64,000 nt of DNA from Nitrospirillum sp034653275. Lineage in GTDB: Bacteria > Pseudomonadota > Alphaproteobacteria > Azospirillales > Azospirillaceae. Both the position numbers and the translations under genes were made by a program. The notes beneath the pieces were generated by a model, which saw only the letters and a list, made by a program, of their open reading frames with translations, made no database searches and was not told the DNA's origin. The stretch lies in the NCBI RefSeq assembly GCF_034653275.1, contig NZ_JAYEES010000004.1:1240001-1304000 (forward strand), read 5' to 3'. Shown here in pieces: positions 24,783-34,163 of the stretch (its first letter is position 1; the number at the start of each line of letters is the position of its first letter).

Positions 24783-25069
24783 GAAGAACATTACACGAGC
24801 AGGGGGCCAAAAGGTTCTTTTCTGCATCGGGGCGGCCCCAACGGCGGGGCGGCCCCGCCTCCGGGATGGCGCAACGGCGCGGCATCCCCCGTGGTTCGAT
24901 CGGCGGGTCAACGGCGGCCTGTCAGCGTCCGGTTCCACCGGGCCCTACCCCACCCCCAGGCCCCTCGCGGCCTGACCCCGATCCACCACCCCCTTCTGGT
25001 GATAAGCGGCGCCTGACCCATGGCTGCCCCGTCGCCAAAGGCCCACGGCCCTGCCCGGAGGCGCACCCG
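24783..25069 (+). promoter_or_regulatory. Long narK leader region, candidate NasT target
   Basis: This stretch between the sigma-54 element and narK has no gene. It contains a compact hairpin (GGCGGGG-CGG-CCCCGCC, 24843-24859) and further GC-rich inverted segments. In species with NasT, such leaders carry two ANTAR-binding hairpins and a terminator. Hairpins are visible but a paired ANTAR motif and a terminator U-run could not be shown by eye. Confidence 0.4.
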
Positions 25070-26281
25070 ATGAACAAGAGTTTCCTGAAGGCTGGACATC
25101 TGCCGACCCTGTTCGCGGCGTTTCTCTACTTCGACATGAGCTTCATGGCCTGGGTCATCCTGGGCCCGCTGGGCGTGCTGATCGCCAAGGACCTGGGCCT
25201 GTCGCCGGCGCAGAAGGGCCTGATGGTGGCGGTGCCGGTGCTGGCCGGCGCCTTCTTCCGCGTCATCAACGGCATCCTGGTGGATCACCTGAAGCCCAAG
25301 CGCACCGGCATCCTGGCGCAGGTGGTGGTGATCGCCGGCCTGGTCGCCGTCTGGTACTTCGGGGTGCACAGCTTCAACGCCACGCTGCTGACCGGCGCCA
25401 TCCTGGGCGTGGCCGGCGCCAGCTTCGCCGTGGCCCTGCCGCTGGCCTCGCGCTGGTATCCGCCGGAACACCAGGGCACGGCCCTGGGCCTGGCGGGTGC
25501 GGGCAACTCCGGCACCGTGTTCGCCTCCCTCTTCGCGCCGGCCCTGGCCGTCGCCTATGGCTGGAACAACGTGCTGGGCCTGCTGGCCATCCCGCTCGCC
25601 CTGACCCTGTGCGTCTACACCGTGCTGGCCAAGGACAGCCCGGAATGCCCCCCGGCCAAGTCGCTGGCCGAATACCTGGCGGTGCTGAAGATCGGCGACG
25701 CCTGGTGGTTCATGTTCTTCTACAGCGTCACCTTCGGCGGCTTCGTCGGCCTCGCCTCCTCCCTCACCATCTACTTCAACGACCAGTACGGCCTCAGCCC
25801 CATCACCGCCGGCTACTTCACCGCGGCCTGCGTCTTCGCCGGGTCCCTGGTGCGGCCCATCGGCGGCGCCGTGGCCGACCGCATCGGCGGCGTGCGTTCG
25901 CTGACCGTCATGTACACGGTCGCCGCCGGCGCCCTGGTGGTCGTCAGCTTCGCCCTGCCCCAGGCCTGGATGGCCCTGGCCGTCTTCGTCGTCGCCATGC
26001 TGGCCCTGGGCATGGGCAACGGCGCCGTCTTCCAGCTGGTGCCGCAGCGTTTCCGCCGCGAGATCGGCGTCATGACCGGCCTGGTCGGCATGATGGGCGG
26101 CGTGGGCGGTTTCTACCTGGCCTCCAGCCTCGGCTACTCCAAGCAGCTGACCGGCGGCTACCAGGCGGGGTTCCTGCTGTTCGCCCTGCTGGCCCTGGCG
26201 GCCCTGGTTGGCCTGACCGGGGTGAAGCGCCGGTGGCGCACCACCTGGGGCGCCGCCGCCCTGGGCGCCGCCCGCGTCTGA
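25070..26281 (+). CDS. narK: Nitrate/nitrite MFS transporter
   Basis: The 403-residue protein has 12 predicted transmembrane helices of the NNP (NarK/NasA) family within the major facilitator superfamily. Two nitrate signatures are present: GLAGAGNSG in helix 5 and GMGNGAVFQLVPQRFRREIG in the second half, with FRVINGILVDHLKPKRTG after helix 2. It imports nitrate across the inner membrane for the assimilatory reductases encoded next. GGAGG eight bases upstream fixes ATG 25070. nirB follows after 59 bp, and the operon is preceded by the sigma-54 promoter and a long leader. Confidence 0.95.
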   Translation: MNKSFLKAGHLPTLFAAFLYFDMSFMAWVILGPLGVLIAKDLGLSPAQKGLMVAVPVLAGAFFRVINGILVDHLKPKRTGILAQVVVIAGLVAVWYFGVHSFNATLLTGAILGVAGASFAVALPLASRWYPPEHQGTALGLAGAGNSGTVFASLFAPALAVAYGWNNVLGLLAIPLALTLCVYTVLAKDSPECPPAKSLAEYLAVLKIGDAWWFMFFYSVTFGGFVGLASSLTIYFNDQYGLSPITAGYFTAACVFAGSLVRPIGGAVADRIGGVRSLTVMYTVAAGALVVVSFALPQAWMALAVFVVAMLALGMGNGAVFQLVPQRFRREIGVMTGLVGMMGGVGGFYLASSLGYSKQLTGGYQAGFLLFALLALAALVGLTGVKRRWRTTWGAAALGAARV

Positions 26282-26340
26282 CTGGCCGCGTCTGATCCTC
26301 AATACCTCTGATTTCGCGATTTCAAGGGAAGGGTTCCCCC

Positions 26341-28812
26341 ATGGACACGCATATGCCCCCGCGCCAGAAGCTGGTGGTCGTCGGCAACGGTATGGCCGGC
26401 ATGCGGACGGTGGACGAACTGCTGAAGCGCAACCCGCTAAAGTACGACATCACGGTCTTCGGCGCCGAACCGCACGTGAATTACGACCGCATCATGCTGT
26501 CGTCCGTGCTGGCCGGTGAAAAGGACCTGGAGCAGATCGTCATCAACCCCCGCTCCTGGTATGAGGAGAATGGGATCGAGCTGATCACCGGTGACGCGGT
26601 GACGGCCATCGACACCGCCGCCCGGACCGTGACCTCCGCCAGCGGCCGGGTGGTGGCCTATGACAAGGTCCTGCTGGCCACGGGGTCCCGTCCCATCGCC
26701 CCGCCGGTGCCGGGCCTGGACCTACCCGGCGTCTGCGCCTTCCGCGACATCGCCGACGTCAACACCATGATCGCGGCGTCGCAGACGCATAAGCGCGCCA
26801 TCGTCATCGGCGGTGGACTTCTCGGCCTGGAGGCCGCCAACGGCCTGCTGCGCCGGGGCATGCAGGTGGCCGTCGTCCACCTGATGGGCACGCTGATGGA
26901 ACGCCAGCTGGACAAGGCGGCGGCCGAGCTGTTGCAGCGCGAGTTGGACGAGCGCGGCATGAACTTCTTCACCAACGGCCAGACCGAGGAGATCTTCGGC
27001 GACGGCCGGGTACAGGGCGTGCGCCTGGCCGACGGCCGCGAAATCCCGGGCGACCTGGTGGTGCTGGCCATCGGCATCCGTCCCAACATCGACCTGGCGC
27101 GGGCCGCCGGCCTGGCCATCAACCGCGGCATCGAGGTGGGCGACGATATGCGCACCTCCGTCCCCGACATCTTCGCCGTGGGCGAGTGCGTGGAGCATCG
27201 CGGCAAGACCTATGGCCTAGTGGCCCCGCTGTGGGACATGGCCAAGGTGTGCGCCGACCATTTGGCGCGCGAGGAAGCCACCAGCGACTACGTCCCCGCC
27301 GCCATGGCCACCCGCCTGAAGGTCACGGGCATCGACGTCTTCTCCGCCGGCGATTTCATCGGTGACGAGACAACGGAGGAGGTGGTCTTCCGCGACGCCG
27401 CCCGCAACACCTACAAGCGCCTGGTGCTGCGCGACGACAAACTGGTGGGCGCCGTGCTGTACGGCGACGCCCAGGATGGCGGCTGGTACTTCCAGCTGCT
27501 GCGCGAGGACAAGCCGCTGGGTGAACTGCGCGACACCCTGATCTTCGGCCAGGCCTTCGCCAGCCTGGCGGCCGGCGCCCCCGCCGCCGACCCCACCGCC
27601 GCCGTGGCCGCCCTGCCCGAGGAGGCCGAGATCTGCGGCTGCAACGGCGTATGCAAGGGCAAGATCATGGGCGCCATCGCGGAGCATGGCCTGACCACCC
27701 TGGAAGGGGTGCGGGCGCGCACCAAGGCGTCCGCCTCCTGCGGCAGTTGCACGCCCCAGGTGGAACAGCTGCTGGCCCTGTCGCTGGGCGACGGCTACGC
27801 CAAGCCCACCGGCGAGAAGCCGCTGTGCAAGTGCACGACGCACAGCCATGACCAGGTGCGCCACGCCATCGTCACCCAAGGCTTGCGCACCATGCCGGCG
27901 GTCATGTCCAGCCTGGGTTGGGCCACCCCCGACGGCTGCCACGTCTGCCGCCCGGCGCTGAACTTCTACCTTCTGGTGGCCTGGCCCGGTGAGTACCAGG
28001 ACGACCAGCAGTCCCGCTTCGTGAATGAGCGCAACCACGCCAACATCCAGAAGGACGGCACCTATTCCGTCGTGCCGCGCATGTGGGGCGGCCTGACCAC
28101 GGCGGATGAGCTGCGCGCCATCGCCGACGTGGTGGACAAGTACGCCATCCCCACCGTGAAGGTGACGGGCGGCCAGCGCATCGACCTCTTGGGCGTGACG
28201 CGCGAGCAGTTGCCCCATGTGTGGAAGGATTTGAACGACGCCGGCATGGTCTCCGGCCATGCCTACGGCAAGGCGCTGCGCACGGTAAAGACTTGCGTGG
28301 GGTCGGAATGGTGCCGCTTCGGCACCCAGGACAGCACCGGCATGGGCGTGAAGCTGGAGCGCATGACCTGGGGGTCCTGGCACGCGCACAAGGTGAAGCT
28401 GGCCGTGTCCGGTTGCCCCCGCAACTGCGCCGAGGCGACCATCAAGGATTTCGGCGTCGTGGCGGTGGACAGCGGCTGGGAACTGCATGTCGGCGGCAAC
28501 GGCGGCATCCACGTCCGCGTCACCGACCTGCTGTGCAAGGTGACCACCGAGGAGGAGGTGCTGGAGTATTGCGGCGCCTACCTGCAGCTCTACCGCGAGG
28601 AGTCCCGCTATCTGGAGCGCACGGCGCCCTGGATCGAGCGCGTGGGACTACAGCATGTGAAGGACCGCATCGTGGAGGATGAGGCGGGCCGCAAGGCGCT
28701 CTACGCCAAGTTCCTGTACGCCCAGAAATTCAGCCAGGACGACCCCTGGGCCGAGCGCGCGCCCGGCAAGGCCGCGGCCGCCCCCTTCCGCACCCTGGCG
28801 ACGGTGGAGTGA
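26341..28812 (+). CDS. nirB: Assimilatory nitrite reductase [NAD(P)H], large subunit
   Basis: The 823-residue flavo-sirohaem enzyme reduces nitrite to ammonium in the cytoplasm. Domains in order: FAD/NAD(P) oxidoreductase (VVGNGMAGMRT near residue 12; VIGGGLLGLEAANGLLRRG near 156), two BFD-like [2Fe-2S] segments (CGCNGVCKGKI and CGSCTPQVEQLL about 434-478; CKCTTHS with CHVCRPALNFY about 500-540), then the sulfite/nitrite reductase ferredoxin-like fold and the sirohaem/[4Fe-4S] motif TCVGSEWCRFG (about 650) and SGCPRNCAEA (about 690). AAGGGAAGGG precedes ATG. The nirD start overlaps its stop (TGATG). Confidence 0.97.
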   Translation: MDTHMPPRQKLVVVGNGMAGMRTVDELLKRNPLKYDITVFGAEPHVNYDRIMLSSVLAGEKDLEQIVINPRSWYEENGIELITGDAVTAIDTAARTVTSASGRVVAYDKVLLATGSRPIAPPVPGLDLPGVCAFRDIADVNTMIAASQTHKRAIVIGGGLLGLEAANGLLRRGMQVAVVHLMGTLMERQLDKAAAELLQRELDERGMNFFTNGQTEEIFGDGRVQGVRLADGREIPGDLVVLAIGIRPNIDLARAAGLAINRGIEVGDDMRTSVPDIFAVGECVEHRGKTYGLVAPLWDMAKVCADHLAREEATSDYVPAAMATRLKVTGIDVFSAGDFIGDETTEEVVFRDAARNTYKRLVLRDDKLVGAVLYGDAQDGGWYFQLLREDKPLGELRDTLIFGQAFASLAAGAPAADPTAAVAALPEEAEICGCNGVCKGKIMGAIAEHGLTTLEGVRARTKASASCGSCTPQVEQLLALSLGDGYAKPTGEKPLCKCTTHSHDQVRHAIVTQGLRTMPAVMSSLGWATPDGCHVCRPALNFYLLVAWPGEYQDDQQSRFVNERNHANIQKDGTYSVVPRMWGGLTTADELRAIADVVDKYAIPTVKVTGGQRIDLLGVTREQLPHVWKDLNDAGMVSGHAYGKALRTVKTCVGSEWCRFGTQDSTGMGVKLERMTWGSWHAHKVKLAVSGCPRNCAEATIKDFGVVAVDSGWELHVGGNGGIHVRVTDLLCKVTTEEEVLEYCGAYLQLYREESRYLERTAPWIERVGLQHVKDRIVEDEAGRKALYAKFLYAQKFSQDDPWAERAPGKAAAAPFRTLATVE

Positions 28813-29150
28813 TGACCATGGACAGCGTTGGTATCGAAAGCCGTTGGGTCGAGGTGGGGGCGGTGGATGACATCCCCCGCCAGGGTGCCCGCGTGGTCGC
28901 CACCCCTCGGGGCGATGTCGCCGTCTTCCGCACCCTGGACGACGCCGTCTTCGCTGTGGACGACCGCTGCCCGCACAAGGGCGGCCCCCTGTCGCAGGGC
29001 ACGGTGCACGGCCACGCCGTCACCTGCCCTCTGCACAACTGGGTGATCGACCTGGAAACGGGTGAGGCCTGCGCACCCGACGACGGCTGTGTCACCCGCA
29101 TCCCCGTGCGGGTGCAGGACGGCCGCATCCTGCTGGCCATGGTGGCGTGA
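28812..29150 (+). CDS. nirD: Nitrite reductase small subunit (Rieske-like)
   Basis: NirD is the small partner of NirB. The 112-residue protein has a Rieske-type fold, and in this version the cluster ligands are present: CPHKGG and CPLHNWVIDLETGEA. ATG 28812 overlaps the nirB stop by one base; GTG 28809 and ATG 28818 are alternatives. Together with NirB it completes nitrite reduction to ammonium. The next gene, nasA, overlaps its stop by one base, so the four genes are tightly coupled. Confidence 0.95.
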   Translation: MTMDSVGIESRWVEVGAVDDIPRQGARVVATPRGDVAVFRTLDDAVFAVDDRCPHKGGPLSQGTVHGHAVTCPLHNWVIDLETGEACAPDDGCVTRIPVRVQDGRILLAMVA

Positions 29151-31848
29151 TGCCGGAGGGGATGGCACGGGACGCTGAAGCCGGTGCCCTCGCCGGCGCC
29201 GTCCGCTCCACCTGCCCCTACTGCGGCGTGGGCTGCGGCGTCGTGGCCCAGGCCGATGGCCGGGTGGTGGGCGACACCGACCACCCCGCCAACCGGGGGC
29301 GCCTCTGCTCCAAAGGGTCCGCCCTGGCGGAAACGCTGAAGGATGGCGAACGGCTGACCCGCCCCCTGATCGATGGCCGGGCGGCGGACTGGACCCAGGC
29401 CCTGGACCTGGTGGCCCAGCGCTTCAAGGCCACGATCGCGGAGCATGGGCCCGACAGCGTCGCCTTCTACGTCAGCGGCCAATGCCTGACGGAGGATTAC
29501 TACGTCGCCAACAAGCTGATGAAGGGCTTCATCGGCAGCGGCAACATCGACACCAATTCCCGCCTGTGCATGGCCTCCTCCGTCGCCGGCCACAATCGCG
29601 CCTTCGGCGCCGACGTGGTGCCCGGGACCTATGAGGATCTGGAGCTGGCGGATCTGGTGGTGCTGGTGGGCAGCAATTCCGCCTGGTGCCACCCGGTGCT
29701 GCACCAGCGCCTGCTGGCCGCCCGGGCCAAGCGCCCCCTCCGCATCGTCGCCATCGACCCCCGCCGCACCGCCACCTGCGAGGATGCCGACCTGCATCTG
29801 GCCGTGCGCCCCGGCGCCGACGTCGCCCTGTTCAACGGCCTGCTGGCCCACCTGGCCGACCAGGACCAGTTGGACCACGCCTGGATGGCGGCGCACGCGG
29901 AAGGGCTTGAGCCCGCCCTCGCCGCCGCCCGCCAGACGACCGACCAGACCGCCGCCCTCACCGGCCTGGACCCGGCGGACCTGGCCCGCTTCTACCAGTG
30001 GTTCGCGTCCACCCCACGCGTCGTCACCGTCTACTCCCAGGGCGTGAACCAGTCGTCGGTGGGCACCGACAAGGTCAACGCCATCATCAATTGCCACCTG
30101 GCGACGGGGCGCATCGGCAAGCCCGGCTGCGGCCCCCTCTCCATCACCGGGCAGCCCAACGCCATGGGCGGGCGTGAGGTGGGCGGCCTGGCCAACCAGC
30201 TGGCGGCCCATATGCGCTTCGACCAGCCGGAGGCGATCGACCGCGTCCGGCGCTTCTGGCGGGCGCCCAACCTGGCGACCAAGCCGGGACTGAAGGCCGT
30301 GGAGATGTTCGACGCCGTGCTGGACGGCCGCATCAAGGCCCTGTGGATCATCGCCACCAACCCCGCCGACAGCCTGCCCCGCGCCGACAGGGTGCGCGAG
30401 GCGCTGCGCGCCTGCCCCTTCGTCGTCGTGTCCGACTGCTGGCCCAACGATACCACGGCGCTGGCCGACGTGGTGCTGCCGGCGGCGGGATGGGGGAGCG
30501 GGACGGCACCGTCACCAACTCCGAACGGGTCATCAGCCGCCAGCGCCCCTTCCGCGCGGCCCCAGGCGAGGCGCGGGCCGACTGGCGGGTGCTGGCCGCC
30601 GTGGGCCAGCGCATGGGCTGGAAGGACGCCTTTTCCTGGACCAGCCCGGCGGCGGTGTTCCGGGAGCATGCCGCCCTGTCCGGCTTCGAGAACGCCGGCA
30701 GCCGGCCCTTCGACATCAGCGGCCTGGCCATGCTGACCGATGGGCAGTACGACGCCCTGGCGCCGGTGCGCTGGCCTGTGCGCTGGGCGGGGGATGAGGG
30801 CGGGCGCCTGTTCGGCCAAGGCGGCTTCGCCACGCCCAACGGCCGGGGGCGCCTGGTGCCCACCCCCTGGCGCCCGCCCGCCGGCCGCACGGATGAGGCC
30901 TATCCCCTGGTGCTGAACACCGGCCGCATCCGCGACCAGTGGCACACCATGACCCGCACCGGCCGCGTGCCCCGCCTGCTGGCCCACACCGGGGAGCCGC
31001 GCGCGGCCCTGTCGCCCGCCGACGCCGCCCGTCTGGGTGTGGCCGACGGCGACCTGGTGCGCATCGAGAGCGTCCACGCCGGCACGGTGGTGCGGGCCAC
31101 TATCGACGCTGGCCAGCGGGTGGGGGAGCTGTTCCTGCCCATGCACTGGACGGATGAGTTCTGCTCCGCCGGGCCCGCCGGGCGCCTGGTCAACGCCGCC
31201 CTCGACCCCATTTCCGGCCAGCCGGAACTGAAACTGACCGCCGTGCGGGCGGAGGCGGTGCCCGTGGCCTGGCGCGGCCTGCTGCTGCACCGCGCCGCCG
31301 TGCGGCCCCAGGGTGTCGCCTATTGGTCGCGCGTGCCGCTCAGCAACGGCCACGCCTTCGAGCTGGTGGGGTCGGACGCGCTGCCGGCCGGCCCCGCCCT
31401 GACCCGCTTCGTCGAGGGCCTGCTGCACCCGCCGGCGGGGGCAGAATGGCTGCAACTGACCGATGCCGGGCGCGGCCTGCTGCGCGTCGCCATCCTGGTG
31501 GACGGCCGGCTGGAGGCCTGCCTGTTCCTGGCCGCCGGCGATGGCGCCCAGCTGCCGCCGCGCGACGCGCTGGCCGCCCTGCTGGGCGACCGGGTGAAGG
31601 ATGAGGCGCGGCCCAGCCTGCTGTCCGGCCGCGCCCCCGGCGGTTCAGGAGCCCCTGGCGTCAAGTCCGCCGGCCGCACCGTCTGCGCCTGCTTCTCCGT
31701 CGGCCTGCTCACCATCCGGGAGGCCATCGTCGCCAACCGCCTGACCTCGGCGGAGGAGATCGGCGCCTGCCTGAAGGCCGGCACCAACTGCGGGTCATGC
31801 ATCCCCGAACTGAAGGAGATCCTGCGCGATGTCCATGCCTCGGCATAA
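29150..31848 (+). pseudogene. nasA: Assimilatory nitrate reductase catalytic subunit, interrupted by one frameshift
   Basis: Together the two frames encode a complete molybdopterin nitrate reductase of about 900 residues: N-terminal [4Fe-4S] motif CPYCGVGCGVV with CSKG, MGD-binding core (NIDTNSRLCMASSVAGH, GVNQSSVGTDKVNAIINCHL, GQPNAMGGREVGGLANQL), C-terminal molydopterin domain (LNTGRIRDQWHTMTRTG) and a BFD-like [2Fe-2S] tail (CACFSVGLLTIREAI, CGSCIPELKEIL). The frame changes at the GGGGG run at about 30494-30498: one additional G restores VLPAAGWGERDGTVTNSERV. Without it, translation ends at 30736. It reduces nitrate to nitrite in the cytoplasm. ATG 29150 overlaps the nirD stop; cobA overlaps the 3' end by 20 bases. 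Confidence 0.9.
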
Positions 31849-32620
31849 CGTCAGCGGCCGCGCCAGCTTGGTGGGCGCCGGCCCTGGCGATCCGGAACTG
31901 CTGACGGTGAAGGCCCTGCGCCGCATCGAAAGCGCCGACGTGCTGCTGTACGACAAGCTGGTCGACCCGCGCATCCTGGACCTGGCCCCGGCCCACGCCC
32001 GCCGCATCGACGTGGGCAAGCGCTGTGGCCGGCATGAGATGAGCCAGGCCGCCATCAACCGCCTGATCGTCGCCCACGCCCAGGCGGGCGCCCACGTCGT
32101 GCGGCTGAAGGGCGGCGATCCCATGGTCTTCGGCCGCGCGGGTGAGGAGCTGGCAGCCCTGGCCGCCGCCGGCGTGGTGGCGGAGGTGGTGCCCGGCATC
32201 ACCGTGGCCTGCGCCGCCGCCGCCAGCATGGCCATGCCCCTGACCCAGCGCGGCTACAGCCGCAGCCTGCACCTGATCACGGGCCATGGAGCGGACGAGG
32301 TGCTGCCCGCCCACGACTGGAACGCCCTGGCTGCCTGCGACGGCACCATCGCCATCTATATGGGCGGCCGCACGCTGGCCCAGGTGACCCAGCGCCTGCT
32401 GGCCGCCGGACTGGACCCCGCCACCCCGGCCATCGCCATCGAGAACGCGACCCTGGAGGCTGAGCGCCGCCTGCCCGGCACGGTGGCCGACATCGCGGCG
32501 CGGGTGGCGGCGGCGGCGGTGATGGGACCCACCCTGGTGCTGGTGGGACGGGTGGTGGCGTTGCGGCGGCAGGACGCGGTAGAGTCCGCGATGAACGAGG
32601 TGCGGTCCCGCGCCGCCTGA
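31829..32620 (+). CDS. cobA: Uroporphyrinogen-III C-methyltransferase
   Basis: The 263-residue SUMT transfers two methyl groups from SAM to uroporphyrinogen III, giving precorrin-2 on the way to sirohaem. Family motifs: LVGAGPGDPELLTVKALR (signature 1, about 14-31), DVLLYDKLV, VVRLKGGDPMVFGRAGEE (signature 2) and VPGITVACAAAA. Sirohaem is the NirB prosthetic group, which explains its place at the end of the nir-nas operon. It overlaps nasA by 20 bases. No CysG-like dehydrogenase/chelatase domain is present, so that step is encoded elsewhere. Confidence 0.95.
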   Translation: MSMPRHNVSGRASLVGAGPGDPELLTVKALRRIESADVLLYDKLVDPRILDLAPAHARRIDVGKRCGRHEMSQAAINRLIVAHAQAGAHVVRLKGGDPMVFGRAGEELAALAAAGVVAEVVPGITVACAAAASMAMPLTQRGYSRSLHLITGHGADEVLPAHDWNALAACDGTIAIYMGGRTLAQVTQRLLAAGLDPATPAIAIENATLEAERRLPGTVADIAARVAAAAVMGPTLVLVGRVVALRRQDAVESAMNEVRSRAA

Positions 32621-32649
32621 TACCCCCCTGGCCTGAGCCCGCCCGCCCC

Positions 32650-33627
32650 ATGACCGATGAACACGTCTTCGCCCCATATGTCCGCACCCTGGGACGCGGC
32701 CCCGGCCGCTCCCGCTCCCTGACAAGGGAGGAAGCGCGCACGGCCTTGGGCATGGTGCTGAAGGGTGAGGCCGATCCCCACCAGGTGGGCGCCTTCCTCA
32801 TGCTGCTGCGCTATCGCGGCGAGGATCCGGATGAGGTGGCGGGCCTGGTGGAGGCCGCGCGCGACGCCGCCGGCCTGGGCGACGGCACCTGCACCGGCGC
32901 CGCCGACCTGGACTGGCCGTCCTATGGCGCCGGCCGCACCCGGGACGAGCCCTGGTTCCTGCTGTCCGCCCTGGCGCTGGCCCAGGCCGGGCACCGCGTC
33001 ATTATGCACGGCAGCAACGCCTTCACCCAGGGCCGCGACGTGCCCGACGCCCTGGGCGAACTGGGCCTGCGCCCCGCCACCAGCCGCGCGGACGCCAAGG
33101 CCCTGGTGGCCGAGACCGGCTTCGCCTACCTGCCCCTGTCGGCCCTCAGCCCCGCGTTGGACCGCTTGTTGAACCTGCGCCACCTGCTGGGCCTGCGCAG
33201 CCCCATCAACACCGTCTGCCGCCTGCTGGACCCCTTCGACACCCGCGCCGCCGTCGATGGCGTCTTCCACCCGCCCTACATCGACCTGCACTTGGGCGTG
33301 GCCCAGCGCCTGAACCGCCCCCGCCTGGTGGTGGTCAAGGGCGGCGGCGGCGAAGTGGAGCGCAACCCCGCCAAGCCCACCACGGCCTACGTCCAGGTGG
33401 GCGCCGAGCGCCAGGAACTCCCCCTCCCCGCCCTGACCGCCGGCAAGGCGGACAGCGAAGGCCTGCTGCCGGTGTGGCGCGGCGAACCGGGGCTGGAGGC
33501 GGCCACCACCACCGTCATCGCCACCATCGCCCTGGGCGTGCTGGCCCTGGGCCTGGCGGATGAGCCGGCCGAGGCGGACCGGGTGGCGGCGGAGATTTGG
33601 GCGGGGCGGCGGGCAATCATCGCCTGA
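32650..33627 (+). CDS. Anthranilate-phosphoribosyltransferase-like protein (TrpD2/YbiB type)
   Basis: This 325-residue protein has the glycosyltransferase family 3 fold of TrpD: an N-terminal helical segment (SLTREEARTALGMVLKGEADPHQVGAFLMLLRYRGE, given by its bounds at about 23-58) and an alpha/beta domain with VIMHGSNAF and LLNLRHLLGLRSPINTVCRLLDPF. The TrpD KHGN-type catalytic loop is altered (MHGSN), as in TrpD2/YbiB proteins, which bind nucleic acid instead of making tryptophan precursors. It follows cobA by 29 bp. The same neighbour is common next to nitrate-assimilation genes, but its function there is not known. Confidence 0.85.
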   Translation: MTDEHVFAPYVRTLGRGPGRSRSLTREEARTALGMVLKGEADPHQVGAFLMLLRYRGEDPDEVAGLVEAARDAAGLGDGTCTGAADLDWPSYGAGRTRDEPWFLLSALALAQAGHRVIMHGSNAFTQGRDVPDALGELGLRPATSRADAKALVAETGFAYLPLSALSPALDRLLNLRHLLGLRSPINTVCRLLDPFDTRAAVDGVFHPPYIDLHLGVAQRLNRPRLVVVKGGGGEVERNPAKPTTAYVQVGAERQELPLPALTAGKADSEGLLPVWRGEPGLEAATTTVIATIALGVLALGLADEPAEADRVAAEIWAGRRAIIA

Positions 33628-33710
33628 TCCCCAAAAAAAACCCAATCGCCCCTGTATCCTTCAGCCCTTGTCGTTCGTCTTCCAGGCTCAACCCCCATAG
33701 GAGTAGCGAT

Positions 33711-34163
33711 ATGGAAGAAGAGGTGAAGTCCGTCCTTGAGGCCTACCGCCAGGCGGTGTGGGACCGGAAGCCCGAGGCGCTGCTGGCGCTTTATACCGAG
33801 GACGTGGTGGTGTTCGACACCTGGGACAGCTGGTCCTACGCCGGCCGCTCGGAATGGGCGCAGTCGGTGGAGGCCTGGCTGGGCGGGCTTAGTGACGAGC
33901 GGGTGCGGGTGACGGCGGAGGCGGTGCGGGTGGTCGGCGGTGGCGGGGCCGCCGGGCTCAGCGCCTTCCTGACCTACACCGCCCTGTCGCCCGAGGGCGC
34001 CAAACTGCGGTCCATGCAGAACCGCCTGAGCTGGCAGCTGGTGAAGCATGAAAACCAGTGGCGCATCGCGCAGGAGCACACCTCCGTCCCCATCGCGCCG
34101 GAAAGCCTGATGGGGCATCTGAGCCGGGAGTCAGACCAGGACGGCCCCACCCTCCGGGAATGA
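33711..34163 (+). CDS. SnoaL-like/NTF2-fold protein
   Basis: The 150-residue protein has the NTF2/SnoaL cone fold: SVLEAYRQAVWDRKPEALLALYTEDVVVFDTW at the start, then a hydrophobic sheet and NRLSWQLVKHENQWRIAQEHTSVP. These proteins bind small hydrophobic ligands or act as simple hydrolases or isomerases; no catalytic assignment can be made. GGAG ten bases upstream supports ATG 33711. Its last 33 bases overlap the 3' end of the convergent sigma-factor gene, so antisense interference between them is possible. Confidence 0.75.
   Translation: MEEEVKSVLEAYRQAVWDRKPEALLALYTEDVVVFDTWDSWSYAGRSEWAQSVEAWLGGLSDERVRVTAEAVRVVGGGGAAGLSAFLTYTALSPEGAKLRSMQNRLSWQLVKHENQWRIAQEHTSVPIAPESLMGHLSRESDQDGPTLRE

Noticed and set aside
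29150..31848. Two separate overlapping nitrate-reductase genes instead of one frameshifted gene
   Set aside because: The second frame has no start or ribosome-binding site at the junction and the two parts join in the middle of the conserved molybdopterin fold.
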